Source of the DNA: JAOAPY01 sp038237475
Lineage (GTDB): Bacteria > Acidobacteriota > Blastocatellia > Pyrinomonadales > Pyrinomonadaceae
Reading direction: 5' to 3'
Length of the DNA: 64,000 nt
Assembly: GCA_038237475.1 (NCBI GenBank)
Contig: JBBRYS010000001.1
Coordinates: 186,001-250,000, forward strand
Each line of letters starts with the position of its first letter. Position 1 is the stretch's first letter. Made by a program: the position numbers and the translations under genes. Below are positions 52,656 to 62,100 of this stretch, one piece after another. Below the pieces are notes generated by a model. That model did not search any database and had not been told where the DNA came from. It worked only from the letters and a program-made list of their open reading frames with translations.

Positions 52656-53852
52656 ATGAATCGCAGCTTCGCCCGATTGCTAACCGCGTTGACGCTTACG
52701 TCCGCTCTGCTAGCTGGTTCGTTAACAACTCTCTCACAGACGCAGACACCACCAACGTCTGCGCCGGCCCAGCCAGCCAAAAGTCAGAAGCAAACCAGTG
52801 CTGCCACGGATAGCAAGAAAACCGAGCCGGCGGCGCCCGCTAAATCTACCAAGGCACTTTCCACTAACGAAGATCCGGACCAGATCGGGAAGCGCAACCT
52901 GAATAAGGGTCTGGTTGCGAAGATGAGTGGTTCGACTGAAAAAGAGATCAAGCTGGGACGGGAACTTGCTGCCGAAGTGGATCGTCAGTCTAAATTCATC
53001 GACGATCCGGTCGTCACTGAGTACATAAACCGCGTCGGGCAAAACATCGTCCTGCACTCGGATGCGAAAGTAGCCTTTACAATCAAAGTCATAGATTCCG
53101 ACGAAGTTAATGCCTTTGCTCTGCCTGGCGGTTTTTTCTACGTTAATAAAGGCCTGATCCTGGCGGCTGACAATGAAGCCGAACTCGCTGGAGTGATGGC
53201 GCATGAAATTGGGCACGTGGCCGCTCGCCATGCGGTCGAGAACCAGACCAAGGCTACCCTGGCTGAATATCTCGCGATGGGTGCCTCGATCTTCATTGGT
53301 GGCATTCCCGGAATGATTTATCAAAACACTGCCGGCCTCGGATTGATGGGCATGTTTATGAAGTTCAGCCGGAGCGCTGAGGAAGAGGCCGACAAGTTGG
53401 GCGTGCAGTACATGTACGCGGCGGGCTACGACCCGAACGCGATGGCTACTATGTTTGAGAAACTTGAGGCGAAGAACAAAAAGAAACCAGGACTGATTTC
53501 CCGAGCTTTTGCCTCGCATCCGGCGCCACCTGAACGCCGGGCAGCGGCCCTGTCGTTGGCGGCACGGTTTCCCGAACACGACGAATATATAATCAGCAGT
53601 TCCGAGTTTCAGCGGGTCAAAGGCCGCCTGTTGCGGCTTTCGAATGCACGGGCCTCAAGCGCTGGAGATCTTCAGGGAGACAGCGGAACCAGCGGACGCC
53701 CGACGCTGAAACGCCGGCAGTCGACCCCGGACGACTCAACCGCCCCGACCAGCCCGGATCAAAAACCCGTGGAGAAGCAGGATTCGGGGGCGCCGAAGCT
53801 TAAGCGAAACGATCAGGCTCAGCCTGCGGCGACACCGACTCCAAAACCGTAG
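52656..53852 (+). CDS. M48 family zinc metalloprotease, exported
   Basis: About 398 aa from ATG 52656, preceded by GGAGG at a good distance. Signal peptide (FARLLTALTLTSALLAGSLT), a Thr/Pro/Lys-rich linker (about 30-75), then the M48 core: zinc motif in VMAHEIGHVAARHAVE (HEIGH) and the downstream metal ligand Glu in RSAEEEADKLGVQYMYAAGY. ISRAFASHPAPPERRAA is typical of BepA-like members. The C-terminal 60 residues are Pro/Gln/Lys-rich. BepA-like proteases handle outer-membrane assembly intermediates; the role here is inferred. Ends at a strong terminator. Confidence 0.92.
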   Translation: MNRSFARLLTALTLTSALLAGSLTTLSQTQTPPTSAPAQPAKSQKQTSAATDSKKTEPAAPAKSTKALSTNEDPDQIGKRNLNKGLVAKMSGSTEKEIKLGRELAAEVDRQSKFIDDPVVTEYINRVGQNIVLHSDAKVAFTIKVIDSDEVNAFALPGGFFYVNKGLILAADNEAELAGVMAHEIGHVAARHAVENQTKATLAEYLAMGASIFIGGIPGMIYQNTAGLGLMGMFMKFSRSAEEEADKLGVQYMYAAGYDPNAMATMFEKLEAKNKKKPGLISRAFASHPAPPERRAAALSLAARFPEHDEYIISSSEFQRVKGRLLRLSNARASSAGDLQGDSGTSGRPTLKRRQSTPDDSTAPTSPDQKPVEKQDSGAPKLKRNDQAQPAATPTPKP

Positions 53853-53867
53853 GGCGTTGAGATTACT

Positions 53868-53911
53868 GAAGGCAGGAGGCTCTTCGATTCGATCGAGGGG
53901 CCTTCTTTTTT
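53868..53911 (+). terminator. Intrinsic terminator after the M48 gene
   Basis: GAAGGC (53868-53873) pairs with GCCTTC (53900-53905), with further pairing inside (GGCTC against GAGGGGCC region), followed by six Ts (53906-53911). Confidence 0.75.
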
Positions 53912-53965
53912 GTAGTTGTCCATCAGGAGAAGGCGCCGCCCCTTTGACTTACGACGGGGCGCAAC

Positions 53966-53994
53966 TTGACAACTTTCAGGTCGGTTTGTATTCT
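53966..53994 (+). promoter_or_regulatory. Sigma-70-type promoter for rplM-rpsI
   Basis: TTGACA at 53966-53971 and TATTCT at 53989-53994 are separated by exactly 17 bases. Transcription would start near 54001, about 36 bases before the rplM ATG. A GC-rich inverted pair (CGCCCC/GGGGCG) lies just upstream of the -35 box. Confidence 0.7.
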
Positions 53995-54036
53995 AGCCGT
54001 TCGCGTTTAGCACGCTCAAAATAGGAATAATTCACT

Positions 54037-54486
54037 ATGTCAACATACTTTCCCAGTGGGAAGGAGCTCGCTGAAAATCGAAACTGGTTCGTAGTCGACG
54101 CCGCCGGTCAAACGGTCGGTCATCTCGCCTGTGAAGTTGCTGCGATTCTTAGTGGTAAACGGAACCCTCGCTGGACGCCATTCATGGATATGGGCGATCA
54201 CGTCATTGTGGTCAATGCCCGTAAAGCAGTGTTCAAAGGCTCAAAGAACGAACAGAAGGTGTACCGGCGTCACACGTCGTACCCCGGTGGTCTTCGTGAG
54301 GTCTCAGTCAAAGAGATGTTTGAAAAGCATCCCGAGCGAATTATTGAACTCGCGGTCAAGGGTATGCTCCCGAAGAATAAGCTCGGCAAGGCAATGGTAA
54401 AAAAACTAAAGGTCTATGCGGAAGCCGAACATCCCCACCTCGCGCAGCGTCCGCGTCCCTACGAACAAACTCCCAACTCAGACTAA
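54037..54486 (+). CDS. rplM: 50S ribosomal protein L13
   Basis: 149 aa. Characteristic NRNWFVVDAAGQTVGHLACE, PFMDMGDHVIVVNARKAVFK, YRRHTSYPGGLREVSVKEMF and KGMLPKNKLGKAMVKKLKVY. Part of the large ribosomal subunit and one of its early assembly proteins. It pairs with rpsI as in nearly all bacteria, 35 bp upstream of it. Promoter upstream at 53966. Confidence 0.98.
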   Translation: MSTYFPSGKELAENRNWFVVDAAGQTVGHLACEVAAILSGKRNPRWTPFMDMGDHVIVVNARKAVFKGSKNEQKVYRRHTSYPGGLREVSVKEMFEKHPERIIELAVKGMLPKNKLGKAMVKKLKVYAEAEHPHLAQRPRPYEQTPNSD

Positions 54487-54521
54487 CCAGACTTTTGAAA
54501 GTCAAAGAGGAAAGATAAGCA

Positions 54522-54914
54522 GTGGCTGAGATTCAATATTACGGTACCGGACGGCGTAAAACCTCGACCGCCCGCGTTTATTTGCGACCCGGTGGCGGTG
54601 CTGTCACCGTCAATAAGAAGGGTTTTGACCAGTACTTCCCTAATGAAACCCTGCGCATGATCATTCGCCAGCCGCTGCAGTTGACCGATACGACCGGTAA
54701 GTTCGATATCGTAGTCAATGTCGGCGGGGGTGGACCGGCGGGACAGGCGGGAGCAATTCGTCACGGCATTACGCGAGCATTGCTTGAGTTTAATGGCGAT
54801 CTGCGACCGGCGCTGAAACAGGCTGGCCTGGTGACGAGAGATCCTCGCATCAAGGAACGCAAGAAATACGGACAGAAGGGCGCACGCAAGCGCTTCCAGT
54901 TCTCAAAACGCTAA
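54522..54914 (+). CDS. rpsI: 30S ribosomal protein S9
   Basis: 130 aa, GTG start with AGAGGAAAG upstream. YYGTGRRKTSTARVYLRPGG at the front, GPAGQAGAIRHGITRALLEF in the middle, and the basic C-terminal tail KRFQFSKR that reaches the P-site tRNA. Normal length. Followed by the rpsB leader structure. Confidence 0.98.
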   Translation: MAEIQYYGTGRRKTSTARVYLRPGGGAVTVNKKGFDQYFPNETLRMIIRQPLQLTDTTGKFDIVVNVGGGGPAGQAGAIRHGITRALLEFNGDLRPALKQAGLVTRDPRIKERKKYGQKGARKRFQFSKR

Positions 54915-54950
54915 AGGAAATTTCGGTTCTCGAGATTATCCATTCCATTG

Positions 54951-55002
54951 CCGCGACCCGAATTGGTTGCTCCCCCAGTGACGGGAGCAGAGGGTCGCGG
55001 CG
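54951..55002 (+). promoter_or_regulatory. Two-stem RNA leader before rpsB
   Basis: An outer stem of ten perfect pairs (GCCGCGACCC, 54951-54960, with GGGTCGCGGC, 54993-55002) encloses an inner stem of seven perfect pairs (TGCTCCC, 54969-54975, with GGGAGCA, 54984-54990). The internal loop is GAATTGGT on one side and GA on the other; the end loop is CCAGTGAC. No T-run follows. It lies 36 bases before the rpsB TTG. An S2 autoregulatory site is plausible because r-protein leaders often mimic the rRNA target; a transcript-processing site is an alternative. Confidence 0.6.
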
Positions 55003-55038
55003 AGTACACTAAACCAGTTCACTATAAGGAGAATTAGT

Positions 55039-55962
55039 TTGGCTTCGGTTACGATGAAAGAATTGCTGGAGGCGGGAGTCCACTTCGGCCATCAAGTCAG
55101 GCGCTGGAATCCGAAAATGAAAGAGTACATTTTCGGCGAGCGTAACGGCATTTACATTATTGACCTGCAAAAGACGCAGCGGATGTTCCGCGACGCCATC
55201 AGTTTCGTATCCAACCTCATTGCGGAGGATCGCGGCAAGACAGTTTTATTCGTTGGCACCAAGCGCCAGGCGCAGGACGCAATTCGCGAAGAATCAGAGC
55301 GCTGCGGCATGTACTTCGTAAATCAGCGCTGGCTAGGCGGATTGTTGACGAACTTTCAGACGGTTCAAAAATCCATCAAACGGCTCAAGGACCTCGAAGC
55401 AATGCAAACCGATGGTCGCTATGAAAAGCTGACCAAGAAGGAACGCATCAAGCTTGATCGCGAACGTGATAGCCTCAACAAGAATCTTTCGGGCATTAAG
55501 AACATGAACCGTCTGCCGGATGCAGTGTTCATTATCGATGTGCGCAAGGAAGAAATTGCTGTAGCTGAAGCCAACCGTCTCGGGATACCGATTGTCGCCG
55601 TCGTCGACACCAATTGTTCACCCGAAGGCATCGATTACGTGATTCCCGGAAACGACGACGCGCTGCGCGCCGTGCGGCTTTTCACTTCTCGTATTTCGGA
55701 CGCCATTCTGGAAGGTCAGCAAATCGCTACTGAGGGCGCCACCGCAGCTGAACAGACCGGTGACGAAGCAGAACCGGCCGGCATCTCAATTGGCGAGGTG
55801 GCACCGTCGGAAGCCGCGCTTAATGGCGACAGCCCCTCTGTCACGGAGACACAGCCCGTTGCGGCAAATGAGCCTGCAGCCCAACAAGCTACCACTGAAC
55901 CCGCGGCCGCGCCGGAACAGGGACAGGAACAGGGCGCTGAGTCTGTAGTCGCAGCTAGCTAA
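55039..55962 (+). CDS. rpsB: 30S ribosomal protein S2
   Basis: 307 aa, TTG start with AAGGAGA upstream. VTMKELLEAGVHFGHQVRRW opens the protein, then ERNGIYIIDLQKTQRMFRDA, FVGTKRQAQDAIREESERCG, YFVNQRWLGGLLTNFQTVQK and VVDTNCSPEGIDYVIPGNDD. The folded part ends near residue 230; about 75 further residues form an acidic Ala/Glu/Gln/Pro-rich tail with no fold expected. S2 is usually about 230-260 aa, so the tail is extra. tsf follows after a terminator-like hairpin. Confidence 0.97.
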   Translation: MASVTMKELLEAGVHFGHQVRRWNPKMKEYIFGERNGIYIIDLQKTQRMFRDAISFVSNLIAEDRGKTVLFVGTKRQAQDAIREESERCGMYFVNQRWLGGLLTNFQTVQKSIKRLKDLEAMQTDGRYEKLTKKERIKLDRERDSLNKNLSGIKNMNRLPDAVFIIDVRKEEIAVAEANRLGIPIVAVVDTNCSPEGIDYVIPGNDDALRAVRLFTSRISDAILEGQQIATEGATAAEQTGDEAEPAGISIGEVAPSEAALNGDSPSVTETQPVAANEPAAQQATTEPAAAPEQGQEQGAESVVAAS

Positions 55963-55990
55963 GCAACTAAGATTTTTCACTAAATCGGCG

Positions 55991-56030
55991 AGCGCAGCCT
56001 TTCAGCGGAGTTCCGCCGGGCTGCGCTTTT
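55991..56030 (+). terminator. Terminator or attenuator between rpsB and tsf
   Basis: AGCGCAGCC (55991-55999) pairs with GGCTGCGCT (56019-56027), with an inner CGGA/TCCG pair, followed by TTT. It would end or reduce transcription into tsf, giving more S2 than EF-Ts. Confidence 0.65.
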
Positions 56031-56109
56031 CAGTGAATAAATCTCCGGCAACTTGATTGTCGGAGTGGCTACCCAAGAGGTTGAGACCTTGTTTGGGACC
56101 ATTTAAGCA

Positions 56110-56125
56110 CGGGCCGCGAGGCCCG
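56110..56125 (+). other. GNRA-tetraloop hairpin in the tsf leader
   Basis: CGGGCC (56110-56115) and GGCCCG (56120-56125) close a GCGA tetraloop, a very stable RNA form. It is followed by an AT-rich run (GTATTTAAAAATAAATAG) and lies 50 bases before the tsf ATG. It could affect RNA stability or translation; no known motif is recognised. Confidence 0.4.
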
Positions 56126-56175
56126 CCAGTATTTAAAAATAAATAGCTATTAGTTCGGACGGGAGATTTGGCAAC

Positions 56176-56838
56176 ATGGCAGATATAACAGCAAGTGCAG
56201 TGAAGTCCCTGAGAGAAAAGACAGGGGCAGGCATGATGGAATGCAAGAACGCTTTGGTCGAAGCAGCCGGCAGCGAAGAGCGAGCCATTGAGATCCTGCG
56301 CGAACGCGGCCTGGCCTCGGCGCGCAAGAAAGAAGGACGGGTCGCAGCTGAAGGCGCCGTTGGATCGTACATTCACATGGGTGGCAAAGTCGGCGTGCTG
56401 GTCGAACTCAACTGCGAGACGGACTTCGTGGCCCGCAGTCCTGAATTTCAGCAATTGGTCAAGGACATCGCCATGCACATCGCAGCGGCTGAACCGCGGT
56501 ATGTGTCGCGCGAAGAGGTTCCCTCCGGAGATTTAGAAAAAGAGCGAGAGATCGCCCGCGCCCAGGCCAAAAATGAACCCAAGAACGCCAACAAGCCCGA
56601 CCAGGTGATCGATAAGATCGTCGAAGGTCGCATGAATAAGTTCCATGAAGAATTTGTCCTGCTCGACCAGCCTTTTGTAAAGGATCCGGCGCACACAGTC
56701 GGCGAGTTGGTCACTGAAAAGGTCGCCAAGACCGGAGAAAAGATCACCATTCGTAGATTCAGCCGTTATAAGATGGGCGAAGGCCTGGATAAACGAAGTG
56801 ACGATTTCGGCAGCGAAGTCGCGGCAATGTTGGGCTGA
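56176..56838 (+). CDS. tsf: Elongation factor Ts
   Basis: 220 aa, the short form common in many phyla. The N-terminal UBA-like domain has ITASAVKSLREKTGAGMMEC and the core has GGKVGVLVELNCETDFVARS (contacts EF-Tu). LLDQPFVKDPAHTVGELVTE follows. EF-Ts recharges EF-Tu with GTP. pyrH starts 6 bp after its stop. Confidence 0.97.
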   Translation: MADITASAVKSLREKTGAGMMECKNALVEAAGSEERAIEILRERGLASARKKEGRVAAEGAVGSYIHMGGKVGVLVELNCETDFVARSPEFQQLVKDIAMHIAAAEPRYVSREEVPSGDLEKEREIARAQAKNEPKNANKPDQVIDKIVEGRMNKFHEEFVLLDQPFVKDPAHTVGELVTEKVAKTGEKITIRRFSRYKMGEGLDKRSDDFGSEVAAMLG

Positions 56839-56844
56839 CGCAAA

Positions 56845-57597
56845 ATGATAGAACAGCCAAGTCAACCGGTCAGGGAGGGCGCGGCCTACCGCCGCGTCCT
56901 TTTAAAGATTTCCGGCGAAGCCTTAATGGGTGCCCAGAATTATGGCATCGATGTCGACGTGGCTCGCACCGTCGCCGAGGAATTGAAGGCGGTCAGAGAT
57001 CTCGGCGTCGAAGTAGCTGTGGTTGTTGGCGGCGGTAACATCTTTCGCGGCGTTTCGAAGAGCGCCGGGAACATGGATCGCTCGTCCGCCGATTACATCG
57101 GGATGCTGGCCACCGTTATGAACGGAGTGGTCCTGCAGGATGCGCTTGAAAAACTGAACGTACATACTCGGGTCGTGACGGCCATCGACTTGCCGCAACT
57201 GGCCGAGCCTTTTATTCGTCGTCGCGCGATTCGTCATCTTGAAAAAGGACGAATTGTTATCTTTGTCGCGGGCACCGGCAACCCTTATTTCACTACTGAC
57301 TCGGCTGCGGCTCTGCGAGCATTAGAGATCAAGGCCGATGTGATTCTAAAGGGAACAAAGGTCGAGGGCGTGTATTCCGCGGATCCGATGAAGGATGCAA
57401 GCGCCACTCGTTATGAGTGCATCACGTTCCAGGAAGTGCTCGAGCGACAGTTAAAAGTCATGGACGCGTCGGCTATTTCTTTGTGCATGGACAACAATCT
57501 GCCGATTGTAGTTTTCAACATGCGTGTGCCGGGCAACATTGGCCGCGTGGTCAGAGGCAGCGAGGGCGTCGGCACAAAAGTTTGCCTTGAAAAATAG
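56845..57597 (+). CDS. pyrH: Uridylate kinase (UMP kinase)
   Basis: 250 aa amino-acid-kinase fold. RRVLLKISGEALMGAQNYGI is the phosphate loop, AVVVGGGNIFRGVSKSAGNM the nucleotide/UMP loop, then DYIGMLATVMNGVVLQDALE and FVAGTGNPYFTTDSAAALRA. It phosphorylates UMP to UDP for pyrimidine nucleotide supply, and in bacteria is usually next to tsf and frr as here. 92 bp to frr. Confidence 0.97.
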   Translation: MIEQPSQPVREGAAYRRVLLKISGEALMGAQNYGIDVDVARTVAEELKAVRDLGVEVAVVVGGGNIFRGVSKSAGNMDRSSADYIGMLATVMNGVVLQDALEKLNVHTRVVTAIDLPQLAEPFIRRRAIRHLEKGRIVIFVAGTGNPYFTTDSAAALRALEIKADVILKGTKVEGVYSADPMKDASATRYECITFQEVLERQLKVMDASAISLCMDNNLPIVVFNMRVPGNIGRVVRGSEGVGTKVCLEK

Positions 57598-57689
57598 CTA
57601 AAGCGCGGACCCTCGACCGTGATACCAATCGGACGCGCTGGACTCACGAGCAACCCGCTTGTGTTCACGCCTAATACCCGGAGTTTTTT

Positions 57690-58250
57690 ATGAGCGAGAA
57701 AGACGTTATTAAAGAAACCAAACCTCGGATGGAAACCGTCATCGAGGATTTTCGCCGCAAGCTCTCGACCATTCGCACCGGCCGGGCGGCAGTCAGTCTC
57801 CTGGACAATATCATGGTCGATTACTACGGTACGCCGACGGCTTTGAATCAAATGGCCTCGGTGCACGCGCCCGAGCCGCAATTGCTGACCGTTCAACCGT
57901 GGGACCAGTCGCAGGTGGCCGTGATTGAAAAAGCCATTCGCGCCTCGGACCTGGGACTGAACCCTTCCAACGACGGCAAGCTGGTTCGCATTCCGGTTCC
58001 AACTTTGACTGAAGAGCGCCGGAAACAGCTCGCCAAGCAAGTTCATGAGGTTGCTGAGGACCACCGGACAGCAGTCCGCAACGTGCGTCGCGACAGTAAT
58101 GACCGGCTCAAGAAGATGCTGAAGGACAAGCTGATTTCAGAAGACAACGAGCGTGACGGTCTCGACGAAGTGCAGAAGCTGACCAACAGCTACATTGCGC
58201 GCATTGACGAGTTCACTGCAAGCAAGGAACAGGAAATTCTTAGCGTTTAA
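57690..58250 (+). CDS. frr: Ribosome recycling factor
   Basis: 186 aa tRNA-shaped factor that splits post-termination ribosomes with EF-G. RKLSTIRTGRAAVSLLDNIM, YYGTPTALNQMASVHAPEPQ, ASDLGLNPSNDGKLVRIPVP and the long helices after LTEERRKQLAKQVHEVAEDH are all present. GGAG lies before a T-run and the ATG. Normal length. Last gene of the translation cluster, followed by a hairpin. Confidence 0.97.
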   Translation: MSEKDVIKETKPRMETVIEDFRRKLSTIRTGRAAVSLLDNIMVDYYGTPTALNQMASVHAPEPQLLTVQPWDQSQVAVIEKAIRASDLGLNPSNDGKLVRIPVPTLTEERRKQLAKQVHEVAEDHRTAVRNVRRDSNDRLKKMLKDKLISEDNERDGLDEVQKLTNSYIARIDEFTASKEQEILSV

Positions 58251-58256
58251 GAATAC

Positions 58257-58286
58257 GGGGGTATCTCAAAAGCAGCTGAGCCCCCC
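58257..58286 (+). terminator. Terminator-like hairpin after frr
   Basis: GGGGG (58257-58261) plus CTCA (58265-58268) pair with TGAG (58277-58280) plus CCCCC (58281-58285), leaving a three-base bulge. Only weak pyrimidines follow (TTCCTC), though a six-T run appears about 20 bases on. Confidence 0.45.
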
Positions 58287-58400
58287 TTCCTCATGCGCCT
58301 CACGCGGTTTTTTGCGATCCTCTTAAAGCCCCAGACAGTTTGATAACGATTACCCTCTTGCGTTCGAAAATAATCCCGTAAGAATCTGCCGTCTTTCCTG

Positions 58401-59168
58401 CTAGTTAGGAATGGCAAAAACATCGTCACCGACGGCTTGATTAAGCTTGGCATCCTTTACTGAATACTCGGCGAAGGCCGCGCCTTGTTTCATCTCCAGC
58501 CTCCAGGAAAAGTTGTAGGGGATGAGGACGCCGTCAACTTCTTTCATCTTCGTGTTTTCAACCGCAAAGGTGTAGCCACTTCGCTGCGTCAGGAAGTTAA
58601 CTACTCGCGCTGTGGTCGGATCGATATAAAAATCCGTCACGTTGCCATCCGGATCAGTAATCTTAAAACCTCGTCTCTTCTTAAGATCGGGTATCGCCGA
58701 CACTTTGAAACCGGGTTGGTCAAATTTCATAAGGACGGGCAGACCGAAAGTACTCGGCGGGGGAAGCGGCGGAGTATTCGGCAGCGAGGTGTAAGAGTTT
58801 TGCCCGTCATAAATTTGTTGAAAGCTGAGTAGCGGCGCATTGACATCGATACGCACGCGCTCGCCCGAGGTAACAATCGCAAACTTCCCTGATAGCGACT
58901 GGGTTGAATTCGGGGCGTAGAGTTCTACCGAACCAATCAACACAAGGCTTTTTACTTGCTTAAACTTCTCGCCACCCTGCGCTGCCAGCGCCGCGCGAGC
59001 CAGGTCTTCAGGTGAAGTTGTCGCCGTGATGATCACCGGCGCAGCGGTTGAGACTTTGCTTGAGGCCGTCCCATCCCCCTTCGCGGCTTCACTCTGGCCA
59101 ACAGCCTTGAACGCCACGCCACCGATGACTACCATCAATGAAAAAGCCGCCAGTAACTTATTACGCAT
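58401..59168 (-). CDS. Exported LolA-like/outer-membrane lipoprotein-sorting-type protein
   Basis: About 255 aa. I start at ATG 59168 with GAGAGGA just upstream; the signal peptide is LLAAFSLMVVIGGVAFKAVG. A helical segment (EDLARAALAAQGGEKFKQVK) and then long antiparallel strands (LVLIGSVELYAPNSTQSLSG, FKITDPDGNVTDFYIDPTTA, VDGVLIPYNFSWRLEMKQGA) fit the LolA/LolB or DUF-type beta-cup fold. Lipid or lipoprotein handling is possible but unproven. It follows the TonB-dependent receptor by 22 bp, probably in one operon. Confidence 0.8.
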   Translation of the reverse strand: MRNKLLAAFSLMVVIGGVAFKAVGQSEAAKGDGTASSKVSTAAPVIITATTSPEDLARAALAAQGGEKFKQVKSLVLIGSVELYAPNSTQSLSGKFAIVTSGERVRIDVNAPLLSFQQIYDGQNSYTSLPNTPPLPPPSTFGLPVLMKFDQPGFKVSAIPDLKKRRGFKITDPDGNVTDFYIDPTTARVVNFLTQRSGYTFAVENTKMKEVDGVLIPYNFSWRLEMKQGAAFAEYSVKDAKLNQAVGDDVFAIPN

Positions 59169-59190
59169 AGAAATCCTCTCGTGTAGTTGA

Positions 59191-62100
59191 TTAGAAACTG
59201 AACCGGATGCGACCAGTGATGCGACGATTTCCAGCTCCGGAACTCCCCGGCGCCCCGAATCCCCCAAACCCATTCAAGCCCAGTGATCTGCCAAACGAAG
59301 GCGAGGACAGATTGCCTTCCAGTGGCTGGAGGTTCGTATGGTTGAGTAAATTTTGGGCACTGATGGAAAACTGCATCGTGTAACGTTTGGCTTCTTTGCT
59401 GCTTCCGCCACCCAGACCTCCGGATCCGACTCCGGGAATCCCGGCGCTGGCGGGTCGAGGCGCGGTGCCGCTCGCAGATGGGGTTGCCGCCGACTTCCCC
59501 GAGTGAATCGTTCCGAAAGCCCAACTCTTGCTGGCTGTTAGATTGACGTTAAAGTAACCAGGCGATTTTCCATAGTTGCGCGGGATCAATGTTTCACCGA
59601 AGGCAGGTTGCAAATTGAAGTTGCCGAATTGTGTGCAGACAATATTGGCGGGCCTTGTAACGCCGCAGGCAACGCCTGCCGGGGCAAATGAGGGGCGCTC
59701 TGAAAACTGGCCGTCGCCATTTGTATCGGCCCCGGTGATGATGTTGAAAGTCCCACCCGTTGAGGCCAGCACAAAGGGATTCAAACTCAATCCCCACCAG
59801 GGCAAAGACCAGGTTCCGCCGAAGGAAAACCGGTGACGAATATCGAACGCGTTGCGGCTGTATTCGCCTCGTAAGTCGTAGCTGTTAGCCGGGAAGCCGC
59901 GGCTTCCCTGCCCGTCAGAATCGCTCTTGCTGTGGCCCAGGTTGTAGTTGCCGAAAAAGCTAACTGCTCGACTGAACCTGTTATTGAAGCCAATGTAGAT
60001 CTGGTTCTGATTATATTTAGCGCTTGATTCAAATTGATAAATGTCACCTACGTTGCCGGACGGGCGCATGCCGTTAGGATTAGCCTGCGTGATGCTACCC
60101 GGGAGCGGCGCATTCACATCTCTGATGCGAATCACATGCTGAATTCGCAGCAGAAAGATGCCGGCGAACATCGTAAATTTGTACGGCAGTTGCCGCTCGA
60201 TTTGTAATCCTCCGCCATACACTGTCGGCGCCTGCAGATCCGGCGCCACGCGGTAGGTGATCTGGCGGCCGGTGCCGTTTCCCGTTAATACGGGTAGACC
60301 GGGATAGGCATCGAGGGGAGTACTGGATGTAGGAGGCACAAAGATGAGATTGCCGTTCTGATCAGGAACGTACAAGGGATTTTCCCTGAAGAGAAATTGC
60401 TGCTGGTTAACTCCATCAAAACGCCGCGCCAACAGTGTTTGATTCTCACCAAAGCGATTGTAGAAAACACCGAAGCCGGCGCGAATGACCATCCGCGGAG
60501 GATGCGCACTGTTGACCGTTCCCGGTGACCAGGCCAGCGCAACCCGCGGCGCCAGGTTCAGTGGGCTGTGGATATTGGTTTGGTTCTCATACCGCAAGCC
60601 ATAACTCAAAGTAAGGTTGGGTTGAATCCGCCAATCATCCTGGGCATAGACACTGAAATCAAGCTGAGACACAGAGGCGTCGGCACTCCCTGCATTAATA
60701 CTGAACTGCGCCGCGCCACCGCCGCGCGCCCGCAGATCCAGCGATGACAGGTAGCGCGGATCGTTCATGGGAAGCAGCGTACGCGGGAATAAAAGCCGAT
60801 TCCGCCGATATCGCTCGAGGCTGTCGACAGTCACCGGTTGTGCACCGGTCAGGGGATCGCCATTCGCATCAAGTTGTGGAACCAGGCCTCCAGTGAAGAC
60901 ATACTGCCCGCCAAAGTTTGCTGGATTGCTGTTGTCAATTTGCAAACCGCGCGCGCGCCCGCCGAACTTGTAAGAGTGCTGGCCCTTTTGAATTGCCGTA
61001 AAGTTATTAAGTTCCCAACGCTGGTCCGTGTTGACGAAATGACCGACCTGCGAGCCACCACCAATGAAAGCACCACTGACAATCAACGTGCTTCTCGAAC
61101 TGTCGCCCAGACTCTCATTTCGCGAACGTGTAAATTGAAAGCGGGTCTCATTAATGGTCGTAGGGTTGAGGACTGCAGTCTCAGTGACCTGCAGATTGTG
61201 GCTGGTTGAGAGGGCTGTATAACCTCGTTCAGGCAGCGAAAAGTTAGCGACACCGTTATTCTGCAAATTGGAATGGTTGTAGCTATACCGAATCACGAGT
61301 GTGTTGCTGGCGTTCAGCGCGTAATCAATCCGGGGACTGAAATTAATGAACCGTCTGGGAGTCAGGATGCCGGTCCCAATTGCCACTCGATGAAGGCTGG
61401 AGTCCAGGATAGTAGCCTTAACTAATTCGTTGTCGTTGACCTCGCGGCGCTCAAAATCCACAAAATACGACGCCTTCCGTGCCACCAGCGGACCGCTGAG
61501 ATTGCCGCCAAACTGCCGCACCTGAAATGGCGTACGCTTGCTCGATGAGGTCGCAAATGGATTTCGCGAGTTGAGGCTTTCATCATTGAAATTCAAAAAT
61601 GCGCTGCCTCGCAATTTATCAGTACCAGGTTTAGTGAAGACGTCGATGCGGCCCGAGGGTTGATCATTCTCAGCCGCGAACGGGTTTTGATTTATGCGAA
61701 TCTCACGAATGGAATTTTTTGACGGCATGCTGCCGCCGGAAAATCCATCGATGAAAATCTGCCCTCCGTTAGGTCCCATCGAAGGCCCGGCCAGTGCCTG
61801 TAAAGCTGCCGCTAACTCGTCAGGATCTTCAGGCAAAGCGTCGAGATCTTTTCCCGAAAGAACGGTTTGATTCGCATTGGCACTGGGATCGGTACTCACT
61901 GGAGTCTCGCCTGCAACCGTGACTTGCTGCTCCTCAATCGTCACCTTGAGCGTAAAATCCAGTGCTTGTTTCTCTCCAGGTTTCAGTTCAACTTCGGTGT
62001 CGATGTAGGGTGCGAACCCTTTGGCAGTCGAGCGCAGAGTGTAGCGACCGGGCGCCAGTCCGGTGAATTGATAGACACCTTCGCTGTTAGTGACAGTTGT

